A DNA stretch of 64,000 nucleotides, from positions 156,874,393 through 156,938,392 of the forward strand of contig OX465281.1 of the NCBI GenBank assembly GCA_949987705.1, given 5' to 3'. A model generated the notes under the pieces. It was not told where the DNA came from. It saw only the letters and a program-made list of their open reading frames with translations, and searched no databases. Shown in pieces: positions 44,772 through 54,087 of this stretch. Within the stretch, counting starts at the first letter, position 1; each line of letters begins with the position of its first letter. Both the position numbers and the translations under genes were made by a program. Source of the stretch: Thereva unica (taxonomy: Eukaryota > Arthropoda > Insecta > Diptera > Therevidae).

Positions 44772-47700
44772 GCAACCGCCCTATCAACAGTTCTATCTCC
44801 GATACCAAGGCCTCATCGAACAAATCAAATTCTAAATCCAATTATTCCAAATCCGAGGTCTACGTCAACAATTCAAATTCCAAACCTCAAGTCTTAACTT
44901 ACTATTCCAACTCTCCTAAATCCAAGGCACATAGCGCCAATTCGAAATCGATTACTAAATCCTCTCTTAAATCTGCGACTTCTACTTCCAATCTTAGTTC
45001 TGACGTTATATCCAGAACACACATTGGTCCCAAGCTTCCCACTACTTCCAAGTGGCATACTTCAAAACCCTCGAGCACCCCTAGAAAACGATATGTAGTC
45101 TTAACTTTAGAGGACTCTTTCAAAAACGAAGTTTCAATCTCTCTATCTGAATCCATTTCTGATTCCAATTCGTTACTCCTCGATACTGGTGCTTCGATAA
45201 GCCTTATAAAAGTCAGTGCACTTCAAGACGAAGTCAAGGTAGATACCAACGATATCATACATATCAAGGGGATAACACAACAAACTATTCCTACAAAAGG
45301 AACTGTCCTTTTAAACATAGTGTTAGCTAACAGCAAATCTTTGATTCACCCATTCCATGTAGTTGCATCAGATTTCCCTATTACCAATGACGGTATTTTA
45401 GGCCAAGACTTCTTCCTCAAAACCGAGGCAGATATCAACTACAAAGACTTCACTTTTAGTTTCTATCATCAAGGGAAAATGCACTCTTCCAAATTCACCT
45501 GTACGTTTAATGGTGTAGACATTCCCCCACGATGTGAAAAAATAATTAAATTAGGACCAATTTGTTTCAAAGATACAGTCATCTGTCATCCACAAGAGAT
45601 AATGCCACTCGTATATATATCAGGGACGATCGCCCAACCAGTCAATGGCTATATTAATGTAGCTGTCCTTAATACTAATGATAAATTAATCTCCTTAAAA
45701 AACACCGGAAATCTCCACTACGAACCCTTGTCGGATTATCATGTGTTAAATCCTTCCACTTTGACGGTCAAAGACAGTATTCAAAAACGCTTGGAAACCC
45801 TCTCTTCTTCGCTAGAACTCTCTCATCTAAACAGCGAAGAACGGGACTCTATTTTAAATCTCTGTCAGGAATATAACCAATTATTCTACATTGAAGGCGA
45901 TAAACTAACCTTCACCGACGCTGCAGAACACTCTCTCCCTATACTTCCTGGGAAATCTCCAGTTAATACTAAGCCTTATCGACTTCCTGAAATCCACAAA
46001 GCGGAAATCGATAAGCAAACAAAAGGTCTATTACAAGAAGAGATAATACGACCTAGTTCGAGTCCGTGGAATTCACCTCTCTTGGTAGTCCCCAAAAAGG
46101 CGGGCCCAGATGGTCTTAAGAAATGGAGAATGGTGGTCGATTTTCGTAAATTAAACGAATTGACTATACCTGACGCCTACCCACTTCCTAACATAGAGGA
46201 AATTCTAGACCAACTTGGAAATTCTCGTTATTTTACTACATTGGATCTAGCCAATGGCTTTTATCAAATTAGTTTAGCAGAAAATGATAAGCCAAAAACC
46301 GCGTTTAGCACCCCGAGTGGTCATTTCGAGTTTAATCGAATGCCCTTCGGATTGCGTAACGCACCAGCTACCTTTCAACGGCTGATGAATGTAGTTTTGG
46401 CAGGACTTCAAGGTACTCGATGTTTCGTCTACCTTGACGACATCGTGGTATATGGTCATAATCTTACAGATCATAATAAAAAACTCAGCGATGTATTCGA
46501 TTGTCTCAAAAGATATAATCTAAAGTTGCAACCAGCTAAATGCAGATTCTTACATAAAGAAGTCATGTATCTAGGTCACACCATTACCGATAAAGGTATT
46601 AAACCAAATCCTGAAAAGATTTCCTCTATTCAGTCTATAAAAGCCCCACAAAACAATAAACAGGTCAAGTCCTTTCTAGGACTCGTGGGATACTATAGAA
46701 AATTCGTTCCTAACTTCGCAGGATTAGCAAAACCTCTTACTAACCTTTTAAAAAAGGATGTACCCTTTGTATGGGACGCACTGTGTGACGAATCCTTCGA
46801 ATTACTTAAAAAGGCTATAACTGAATCCCCAATCCTTCAATACCCCGATTTCCAGAAAAGATTTTTTATCACGACCGATGCAAGCAATACAGCTATAGGT
46901 GCTGTCCTCTCCCAGCAATTTAATGACAACAATGATGATCTTCCAATAGCTTATGCTAGTCGGACCCTTAATAAAGCGGAGAAAAATTACTCCACGATTG
47001 AGAAGGAAGCATTAGCAGTCGTTTGGGCGGTGAATCGTTTTCGCCCTTACGTATACGGAAGGAAAATAACGATCATCACTGATCACAAACCTTTGGTTTG
47101 GATATTCAATCTTAAGGACCCGAGCTCACGAATAATGAAATGGAGAATAAAACTGGAAGAGTATGATTTCGATGTCATTCATAAGAAAGGTAAATTAAAC
47201 ACTAACGCAGATGCCCTATCTCGATTACCAGTGGCCCCAGCATTAGTAGTAACACGGTCCCAAAACTGTCTCAATGATCAACCCTGTCCAACAATACAGG
47301 AAATCCATAAGCCAAACGATAAGTTACGTATTATTGAATTAACTGACCCAGAAGAAATCTCTAGAGTGTTAAAGGAGTATCACGATACCCCAATCGGGGG
47401 ACATCAAGGAATTAAACGCACTCTTCACAGAATCAGAGAAAAGTTCACCTGGAAAACTATTACTAAAGATGTGAAAAACTACATCAAATCTTGCGAAATA
47501 TGCAAAAAGAACAAAATAAGCACCAAGACTAAGATACCTATGAAAGTAACCTCCACGTCTAAAATCCCATTCGAAAAAGTTGCATTAGATATAGTTGGCC
47601 CTCTTCCTACATCCGAAAATCAAAACAAATATATATTAACTTTTCAAGATGATCTCACCAAATTTATCATGGCCATCCCAATCCCTAATCAGGAAGCCCA

Positions 47701-48385
47701 CACAGTAGCCGAAAACTATGTTCGGAAAATAATCTGTATCTTTGGTATACCGAAATCACTTCTTACCGATCAAGGAACAAATTTCCTTAGTGACGTATTT
47801 AAACGTACATGTCGTCTTTTAAAAATCCAAAAACTCCAAACCACTGCATATCATCCTCAATCTAACGGTTCTCTAGAACGTAGCCACCGCACCTTAGGTG
47901 ACTATCTCCGATGCTATGCGAACAAGGACCCTTCCAACTGGGACTTATGGATGGATTATGCAACCTTCTGTTATAACACTACCCCGCACTCTCTAACCAA
48001 TTATACGCCGTTTGAAGCTTTATTCGGACACAAACCCGAAATACCTTCTTCATTGACAAGACCTCCAGAACCAGTTTATAATTATGACGACTACGTCCTT
48101 GAATTAAAAGCCAGATTGCAAAGTGGGTACCACACTATCAGAGAGAACCAAATTAAGGCAAAACTCAAGGCCAAAGAATACTACGACCGCGGAGCTAAAC
48201 CATTGCAACTCAATGTCGGAGACTTCGTACTCATAGAATCAAAGGTGAAATCTAATAAGAAGCCGAGCCCTCTATTCGAAGGCCCTTACGAGATAGTTAA
48301 AATTAATTCAAAAGAAAACTCTACAATTAAAATAGGGAACAAATTAAAAATCGTACATAATAATCTCCTTAAAGCCCTCCGCTAA
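44771..48385 (+). CDS. pol: Pol polyprotein of the plus-strand element
   Basis: Enzymes for replication and insertion: protease, RT, RNase H and integrase in one uninterrupted frame. The frame is open from the end of gag, with no need for its own ATG; the first ATG (45320) is too late because the protease motif LLDTGAS lies before it, near 45180. A Ser/Lys/Asn-rich linker precedes the protease. RT has FVYLDDIVVY, RNase H TTDASN, TIEKEALAV and ITDHKPL. Integrase has HQGIKRTLHR ... CEICKK, LDIVGPLP, LLTDQGTNF and SLERSHRTL. A GPYEIVKI module ends the protein. All catalytic residues that I can identify are present, so this pol may be functional. Confidence 0.92.
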   Translation, partial: SNRPINSSISDTKASSNKSNSKSNYSKSEVYVNNSNSKPQVLTYYSNSPKSKAHSANSKSITKSSLKSATSTSNLSSDVISRTHIGPKLPTTSKWHTSKPSSTPRKRYVVLTLEDSFKNEVSISLSESISDSNSLLLDTGASISLIKVSALQDEVKVDTNDIIHIKGITQQTIPTKGTVLLNIVLANSKSLIHPFHVVASDFPITNDGILGQDFFLKTEADINYKDFTFSFYHQGKMHSSKFTCTFNGVDIPPRCEKIIKLGPICFKDTVICHPQEIMPLVYISGTIAQPVNGYINVAVLNTNDKLISLKNTGNLHYEPLSDYHVLNPSTLTVKDSIQKRLETLSSSLELSHLNSEERDSILNLCQEYNQLFYIEGDKLTFTDAAEHSLPILPGKSPVNTKPYRLPEIHKAEIDKQTKGLLQEEIIRPSSSPWNSPLLVVPKKAGPDGLKKWRMVVDFRKLNELTIPDAYPLPNIEEILDQLGNSRYFTTLDLANGFYQISLAENDKPKTAFSTPSGHFEFNRMPFGLRNAPATFQRLMNVVLAGLQGTRCFVYLDDIVVYGHNLTDHNKKLSDVFDCLKRYNLKLQPAKCRFLHKEVMYLGHTITDKGIKPNPEKISSIQSIKAPQNNKQVKSFLGLVGYYRKFVPNFAGLAKPLTNLLKKDVPFVWDALCDESFELLKKAITESPILQYPDFQKRFFITTDASNTAIGAVLSQQFNDNNDDLPIAYASRTLNKAEKNYSTIEKEALAVVWAVNRFRPYVYGRKITIITDHKPLVWIFNLKDPSSRIMKWRIKLEEYDFDVIHKKGKLNTNADALSRLPVAPALVVTRSQNCLNDQPCPTIQEIHKPNDKLRIIELTDPEEISRVLKEYHDTPIGGHQGIKRTLHRIREKFTWKTITKDVKNYIKSCEICKKNKISTKTKIPMKVTSTSKIPFEKVALDIVGPLPTSENQNKYILTFQDDLTKFIMAIPIPNQEAHTVAENYVRKIICIFGIPKSLLTDQGTNFLSDVFKRTCRLLKIQKLQTTAYHPQSNGSLERSHRTLGDYLRCYANKDPSNWDLWMDYATFCYNTTPHSLTNYTPFEALFGHKPEIPSSLTRPPEPVYNYDDYVLELKARLQSGYHTIRENQIKAKLKAKEYYDRGAKPLQLNVGDFVLIESKVKSNKKPSPLFEGPYEIVKINSKENSTIKIGNKLKIVHNNLLKALR

Positions 48386-48411
48386 ATAATGTTATTTTCC
48401 AATTCCATTCC

Positions 48412-50140
48412 AGATTCTTTTGCCCTCTTATTCTTACAATATTGGGTCAGGGGCATACAGTTACCCCATTTACGGCAAACACTGGAGTTTACTTCGAAAA
48501 TATGGGAACAGTATATAAGTCAACTGCTGATTGGAAATTCTTATTGTACGTAAATACCACAGCCATGGAAACCGACTCCCTTCAGTTAGGAGAACATTAT
48601 CGCAACATGGAGAAGTTTTGTATAGCAGCCAAGAGTAAAACCCCTGAGGATAATTGTATGGTCACGATAAAGCTCATAAGTAAAACTTTACTGGAAATAG
48701 AACAGGTTAACAAGTATTTCGCCAATCTAACACTTACCGCATCTAACCGGCAAAAGCGTGGTTTATTAGATATAGTCGGCAAGGCACAAAAATTTCTTTT
48801 CGGAGTTATGGATAATGACGATTCCAAGAAAATAGATGGAACAATCCAAAAACTTCAAGCTAACCAAGCTAACATACACCACTCTTTCACAGAAAAAGTA
48901 TCTGTTATAGTCGACACCATGCAACATTCACTGTCTTCCTTAAATGATACCTTTTCTAAAATCTCTAATAGCCTCAACACCATAGAAACGGAACTTGAAG
49001 ATCAAAAGATAAAGCAAAGAAACTTTCACCTATTTGATGAAGCTGCTAATATATTAACCCTTGCAGCTAACAATATCATAGCAAGGCAAGCAGAATACTT
49101 CGATATACTGCAAGAAGCAAGGCTGGGACGATTAGACAAACACCTTGTCAAATCTGAAACATTTCTCAAAGCCCTACAGGACATACAACTTGAAACTTTA
49201 GACCATTTAAAGCTTCCCATAAAACCTTCTGAAAGTAGTATACCACTAATTGCTAAGGTATCTACTATCTCACCAGTCCGCACAACAAATAGTTTGGTCT
49301 TTAAAATAGAAGTTCCTCTTTCTCCTTATTCAAACTCACTAGGGTGCCTACCAGATTCAAAAACAACACTTATTACTATGTCAAACCTGATTCCCAATAT
49401 GTTCTTATCGACGAAACTCGTGAACAATATGCGTTTTTAAGGAAAACGATCTCGGCAATTGTCGGCAATTTCAACAAACAGAATTTATCTGCACTCAAAA
49501 CTTCATTTTATATAGTTTCAATAAGGAAAATTGCATAATTAGCTTAAATCAAGGAGGAATATCCCCCACATATTGTGAGTTTAGACTCTTTAACTTAACC
49601 CATGAAATATGGAACGTGTTGTTAAAAACGAACACCTGGATCTATTTGGTACCTAAAAAGACTACAGTTCGAATAAGTTGCAACAGTAGTGCCTATTCCA
49701 CTTTCATTCAAGGCAGCGGAATTCTAGAACTCCAGGCCGGTTGCACGGCAAAAACTAAAGAAGTCTCTTTACAAACTCATACAACCATCTCTCGGGCTGA
49801 AGCCGTTTTTTATCAATTAGATAACACACCTCTTAATAATCTAAATCTAAACCTCTCTGCTATACCGACAAAGAAAATCCCTCAAATGATTTTTGACAGT
49901 CGAGATCTAGATAATCTAAGTGTAAAATTAAACGCGATAGTTGATTCTAGCGAAACTTTAGACACTTATATCCTAAGTTACACACCATTCGATTCCAGCA
50001 AAATAATCAACATATCATTTTCTATATTCACAATTATCCTTTCAATTTCTTTATTTTATTTAATATATAAAAGATATTTTAAATGCCGTATAACGATATG
50101 TCCAGACCGCCAGGTTGGCCCAATTGAACCCAGCGAATAA
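48412..50140 (+). pseudogene. env: Envelope gene of the plus-strand element, two frameshifts
   Basis: Envelope glycoprotein of the same F-protein-like group. The first part (to 49440) has a furin-type site RQKR just before GLLDIVGKAQKFLFG, then a coiled region. No in-frame ATG precedes it. TTCCATTCCAG ending at 48413 is a good splice acceptor and is followed by a hydrophobic signal-like segment, so a spliced mRNA is likely. Frameshifts near 49340 and between 49538 and 49616 break the gene. The last part (49616-50140) carries a membrane span (about 50003-50075) and a short basic tail. An env in an element with CCHC Gag and a Leu-type primer site is notable. Confidence 0.82.
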
Positions 50141-50749
50141 ACCCACTATGATCGTACCTCGTTAGCCTCTGTTGTTGTTCGCGCGCGATCTCCTTGATGG
50201 AAAACTAAGAGTTTTACCTATACACACCTACACCATATTTCACCATATTCCACCATATTACTCGCACTTATAATTGTACTATATCTATATTTGTTCCAAA
50301 AGTATCTTACATTATAGATTATGAACATGTAATTTTGCACCCACACAATAAATAAATAATAATAAAATCTCCTTAGTATAGACTTACACACATATAAAGT
50401 ACTGAAGTACTCACAAATTTTTATATTATATATAATAAATATGAACCATAAAATCCTATAAAAATGTTTAGTAAAATAAGTATTAATAAACAAAGAAATA
50501 ATAAATAAAACACTTCTTTCTAATAAGTTATAAATTTTGACTATTACATAACAAATTATATAAGCAAATTGCTGACCTTAAGTCGCTACAAACTTTTAAA
50601 TTTTTTATTATATAAAACAATTTTTGCAATTGCACAAACTTATATGTTTACCAAATTCTATTAACAGTTAAGAGAAAAAATAATAATTTTTCTTTCCAAT
50701 GCATGATTTCTAAAGATCGACTACGCCGATCTTCATAAGGGGGGAGGAA
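50141..50749 (+). mobile_element. 3' untranslated region and polypurine tract of the plus-strand element
   Basis: AT-rich, no gene. AAGGGGGGAGGAA at 50737-50749 is the polypurine tract and is followed by TGTTGTAT, the first eight bases of the LTR. The match to the LTR then stops. Confidence 0.78.
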
Positions 50750-50766
50750 TGTTGTATGATGTAATG

Positions 50767-52163
50767 TTGAACTCTTCAGGTAATTCTGTAATAATCTCCT
50801 GGTCCACGATAGTATTCCCGTCTAATGATTTAAGTAGTATTTTCTGATCTAGTCTAAGTCTTTTATATTGTTTTAATTTTGTTTCATCTAATACCGTCGT
50901 CGTTGAGCCTGAATCGATTAAACATCTTAATTTATTTGTACCAATAGTTACTTCTACTATTTACTTGTTCGCAGGTATAATTTGCGTCTTGAATATGATC
51001 AACGACCATTGCTTCCGGTTCGTTTTGTTGCCTAAATTGATTTGAATTCCTAAATTGACCCGAGTTTCTAAAATTGCCTGAATTTCTAAATCGTGGAATA
51101 AAATTTTGATTTTGCGGAGTAAAATTTTGTTTTTGTTTTGCAAAGTATTCATTCTGTCTTGTTTGCCCATAGTTATTTGAATTAGAGTTTTGATAATACT
51201 GGTTGTACCTACCTATATTTGTTTCACTATTTCGATTAAAATTCCTATAATCCCTATCTTTAGGATATACTCTTTGTGTATGAGAATTTTGCCTGCTTTT
51301 AAAAGTTTTATCATTTTTGAAATTACCACTTCTATATCTAATCAACCCTGTTTCTTCTAAAGTATAATAAGCATCTCTTAAATTTGTTATATCTCTACTA
51401 ATTATAACACTAGCACAATTAGTATCTAAACCGTTAGTAAAAGTTCTTAAAATTAATCCTTCGTTTACTTTAGGTGAGAATTCTACTGGTTTATTTTCGT
51501 CGAATTCATATTTCGCATTTAGTTTATCTAATATAATTTTTAAGTTATGGAAATATTCACTTACGTTATAATTATTTCTTAACGTTGTGGCTTGATGATA
51601 TAAATGGAGGTAGCTTTCTCTCACTCCGAAAGTCCTGATTAACTCCTGTTTCACTTCCTTCTGTTGTATCCTCCCTACATTGTAGCATACATTCCCTACA
51701 TTGTAGCATTATATATTGTAAACGGCTCCCATGATCAGGAAAGTATCAAATATCTTTTTTCAAACAATACTTCCTTTCATATGCAACGTAAACAAATTCA
51801 ATTAACAAAATTGAAACATAAACATTTTCATGCAATGCATTTCATGAGCAACGTAAACATTTCTCATGCAATGTATCGCAACGATATTTTCTTATCTACT
51901 TTTCACATGAAAAGCGCTGACTAGGCGACTTTTTCCTGATCATGCGAGCCGTGGTTTAGGTGACAAAAACTGCGAACTGATTTTAAAGAATCAGTTCTCG
52001 TTGAGCCGCCAATTAAGTCGGGAAGTATTTCTATTGTACTTTTGCTATCAAGTTTGAATAAAATTTCTAGAAGTCTTTTGTTAAGAAGTTAAATAAAATT
52101 AAAATAGTGAAGTTCGTTTTTTATTTCTACACACTCCCAATTGCCGGCCAACGGGGCTCAACA
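50767..52163. repeat. Near-identical copy of 41163-42559 (1.4 kb)
   Basis: It contains the protease start and gag C-terminus of errantivirus 2 (minus strand, open frame 50932-51654) followed by the full LTR of the plus-strand element (51662-52163). Only about four or five differences from the other copy are seen over 1.4 kb. It stands where the 3' LTR alone is expected, so flanking DNA has been copied into the element's 3' end, or the region has been rearranged or misassembled. Confidence 0.88.
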
Positions 52164-52517
52164 CTTCCAAGATGGGTTTCTACCTAAACTTCTTATAGCT
52201 TGAAGGGCTGGACCTTGAATCTTGTTGATGACGTCACGTTGAAAAATGTAGTTTTGAATTTGAGGATTCCCATTAAAAAGAGGTAGAAATATTTCCACTT
52301 CTCTGATGAATGATGATAAATCGTAATCGTTGTTGCCGGTGTATTCCCGAATCCTGGAGGCTTCCTTCAATAGTTCCGAGATTGGAATTGTATATGGATC
52401 TGCATTGGCTGATGCCGCGGTGGCTGCTGCTCCTTGTCCTTCCATTTCGTCCGTTTCCAAATTTGAATATGGTTTAAAAGTTGAACTCCTTTCCTTATAC
52501 TTTGTGTCCTTTGGCAT
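52164..52517 (-). pseudogene. gag: Errantivirus 2 gag, N-terminal part
   Basis: The first 118 codons of gag, starting at the ATG at 52517 (MPKDTKYKE). An Ala-rich stretch (GQGAAATAASANA) is followed by the start of the capsid domain (DLSSFIREVEIFLPLF, QNYIFQRDVINKI). The frame is open up to the plus-strand element, which interrupts it after NPSWK. The gene continues in phase at 42053. Confidence 0.85.
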
Positions 52518-52869
52518 TAGTCACTGTTCGATAAACACAAAGCAATGTCACTGTTCACCTCTTTTTCTGTTGTATTTTTTTTTTTCAATTCCTTTATTTT
52601 TTTTTTATTTTTAAAAATAACAATAAAAACACAAATTTTTAAACTTATTTTTTTTTCTGTATTTTTACTTTTACGCACTATTCACTCGTTCCCCCTTTAT
52701 AGATAAAAACGACCTCGTTTTTTTTTTCAAATTTGTTCCACAGTTTGGTACTTTCACTCACTTCATTGGGTGGAGGTTGGGGTTAAGCGGATGGAATACA
52801 AAATTATTTATTATTTTTTTTCTTTCGCCCGATCTCAAATCTTCGGATTGAGACTCCACCGACTGCGCC
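52518..52869 (-). mobile_element. Leader and tRNA-Ser primer site of errantivirus 2
   Basis: TGGCGCAGTCGGTGGAGTC on the minus strand (52852-52870) directly follows the LTR and is complementary to tRNA-Ser. The leader has long T runs and no gene. Confidence 0.83.
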
Positions 52870-53276
52870 AGAAATGTGATTAATTATTTTTGGGGAAGAA
52901 AAAAAATTTGTTTTGTTAAATAAAAAATAAAAACACTAAAATTTCTTTTGAAATTTATAAATCTATTTATTGAAATAAACAGTTAAGAATTTTAGGACTT
53001 TTACAAAATTAATTACGAACGATTAAAAAGCGAGTATAGATTTCGACGGTTGTTCCGAAACTGACTAAACTTATCATTTAGTTGGTGCCTTTGTTGCACT
53101 TAAATTTGCTGACTTCGATTTTTCTTAAGCGAATCCAATCTGGAGGATGTTGTGTCTACGACGATGCCACTTTTATTTTCTGGAACGTCGCCGGGTATTT
53201 TATTTGTGCCAGTTGTTGGGAAAATCATTGTTCCCATGTAATTAATGTGACCTCTTCCGGTGGCCTGGACGTAACT
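52870..53276 (-). mobile_element. 5' LTR of errantivirus 2
   Basis: A 407-bp partner of the LTR at 36340-36744, bordered by the primer site on the left and by the CATG target duplication at 53277-53280 on the right. Confidence 0.9.
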
Positions 53277-53478
53277 CATGCACCTTGCATGCACTCGTTT
53301 AGATTTTCGGGCTGTTTGAAAGCTGGGACGAAAAAAAAACCATGCAATTTTATGAACCTCTGAATGCAATGCATGTACGCTTGCATATGTCACCAGCTTA
53401 CTTCCATGAGGCGAATGTTTAGATTTTCGTGCCTGTGGCGGTATTATCCATGCCTGTGGCGGAAGCGTGCATACCCGT

Positions 53479-53790
53479 GTGGGATGCGCACTTATATGCT
53501 ATACGTACTAGGTGCACCGCGTGTATGCTTTTAAGAAATTTAGCCAATAAAAATTATTTTTACTCGGTTATTTTAGGTTTTAATGTAAATAGGAATTCAT
53601 AAATATTTTCAAATAGAATTTGTATCAAGTCCGTCAGTAGATTCGTCACTATTCTTCCTGCATCTGTCGTTGGTCTGAATTTTCTCAAGCGTACTATAGA
53701 TCCGACAGACTTTCCACTATATCTATTGCATATTACCAGCCGTTGGGCACAAAAGTTTTACTTCTAAAGTGTGGTCATAAGCACACTCAT
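53479..53790 (+). repeat. Tandem unit 3, first 0.3 kb
   Basis: It matches 635-950 and 5691-5913 closely, from GTGGGATGCGCAC to CACACTCATATTTTT. It then diverges inside a T run, at the same place where unit 1 has its 2.1-kb insertion. Sequence 53791-54087 holds no gene that I can identify. Confidence 0.88.
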
Positions 53791-54087
53791 ATTTTTTTTT
53801 TAAAAGTGGTTTTCAGCGTGACCCAGCAAACCGTGCTTTTCAGCGCGACATTATTTATTACGGCTCTATTTTGTTTTGTTTCCTTTTTAGTTGGCTTAAG
53901 GTTTCTTTTTTTGTTTATTGATAGGCATTTGAAGTGTTATTGTCCCTAAGTGACTTTTTTCAAATATAAGGTTAGTGTTGATTATTTGTCGATTTCAATT
54001 GATATTACTTGATTTTTTTTACGTTATTGTGTTGAAAGTATTGCGAGTCGAGTGTTGGCTTTTTATTATTTTTTTCCCAATTTAATT

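Larger units (their letters stand above)
42058..52163 (+). mobile_element. Plus-strand env-bearing Ty3/gypsy element
   Basis: Order is LTR (42058-42559), tRNA-Leu-like primer site (from 42564), leader, gag, pol, env, polypurine tract (50737-50749), a short LTR-like start, a copied piece of the flanking gag, then a full LTR (51662-52163). CTTC at 42054-42057 and 52164-52167 is the target duplication. The two full LTRs differ at only two positions that I can see, so the insertion is young. CCHC fingers in Gag and the primer choice set it apart from the errantiviruses here, although it has an env. Confidence 0.88.
36340..53276 (-). mobile_element. Errantivirus 2 (env-bearing Ty3/gypsy element, interrupted)
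   Basis: LTRs are at 36340-36744 and 52870-53276, with CATG at 36336-36339 and 53277-53280 as the 4-bp target duplication. The unoccupied site is seen in unit 1 (AACACATGCACTTTGCATGC near 5480). Minus-strand order is LTR, tRNA-Ser primer site, gag, pol, env, polypurine tract (36745-36758), LTR. Without the plus-strand guest (42058-52163) it is about 6.8 kb. Gag, pol and env all carry lesions. Confidence 0.9.
5691..53478 (+). repeat. Tandem unit 2 (about 1.9 kb, split by about 46 kb of insertions)
   Basis: Unit 2 consists of 5691-5913, 32381-33144, 35626-36339 and 53281-53478, about 1899 bp. These blocks align in order with unit 1. Everything between them is accounted for by the CsRn1-type element with its nested guests, a local duplication, the second Helentron copy and errantivirus 2. 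Each junction is supported by a target duplication or by the unoccupied site in unit 1. Confidence 0.82.
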
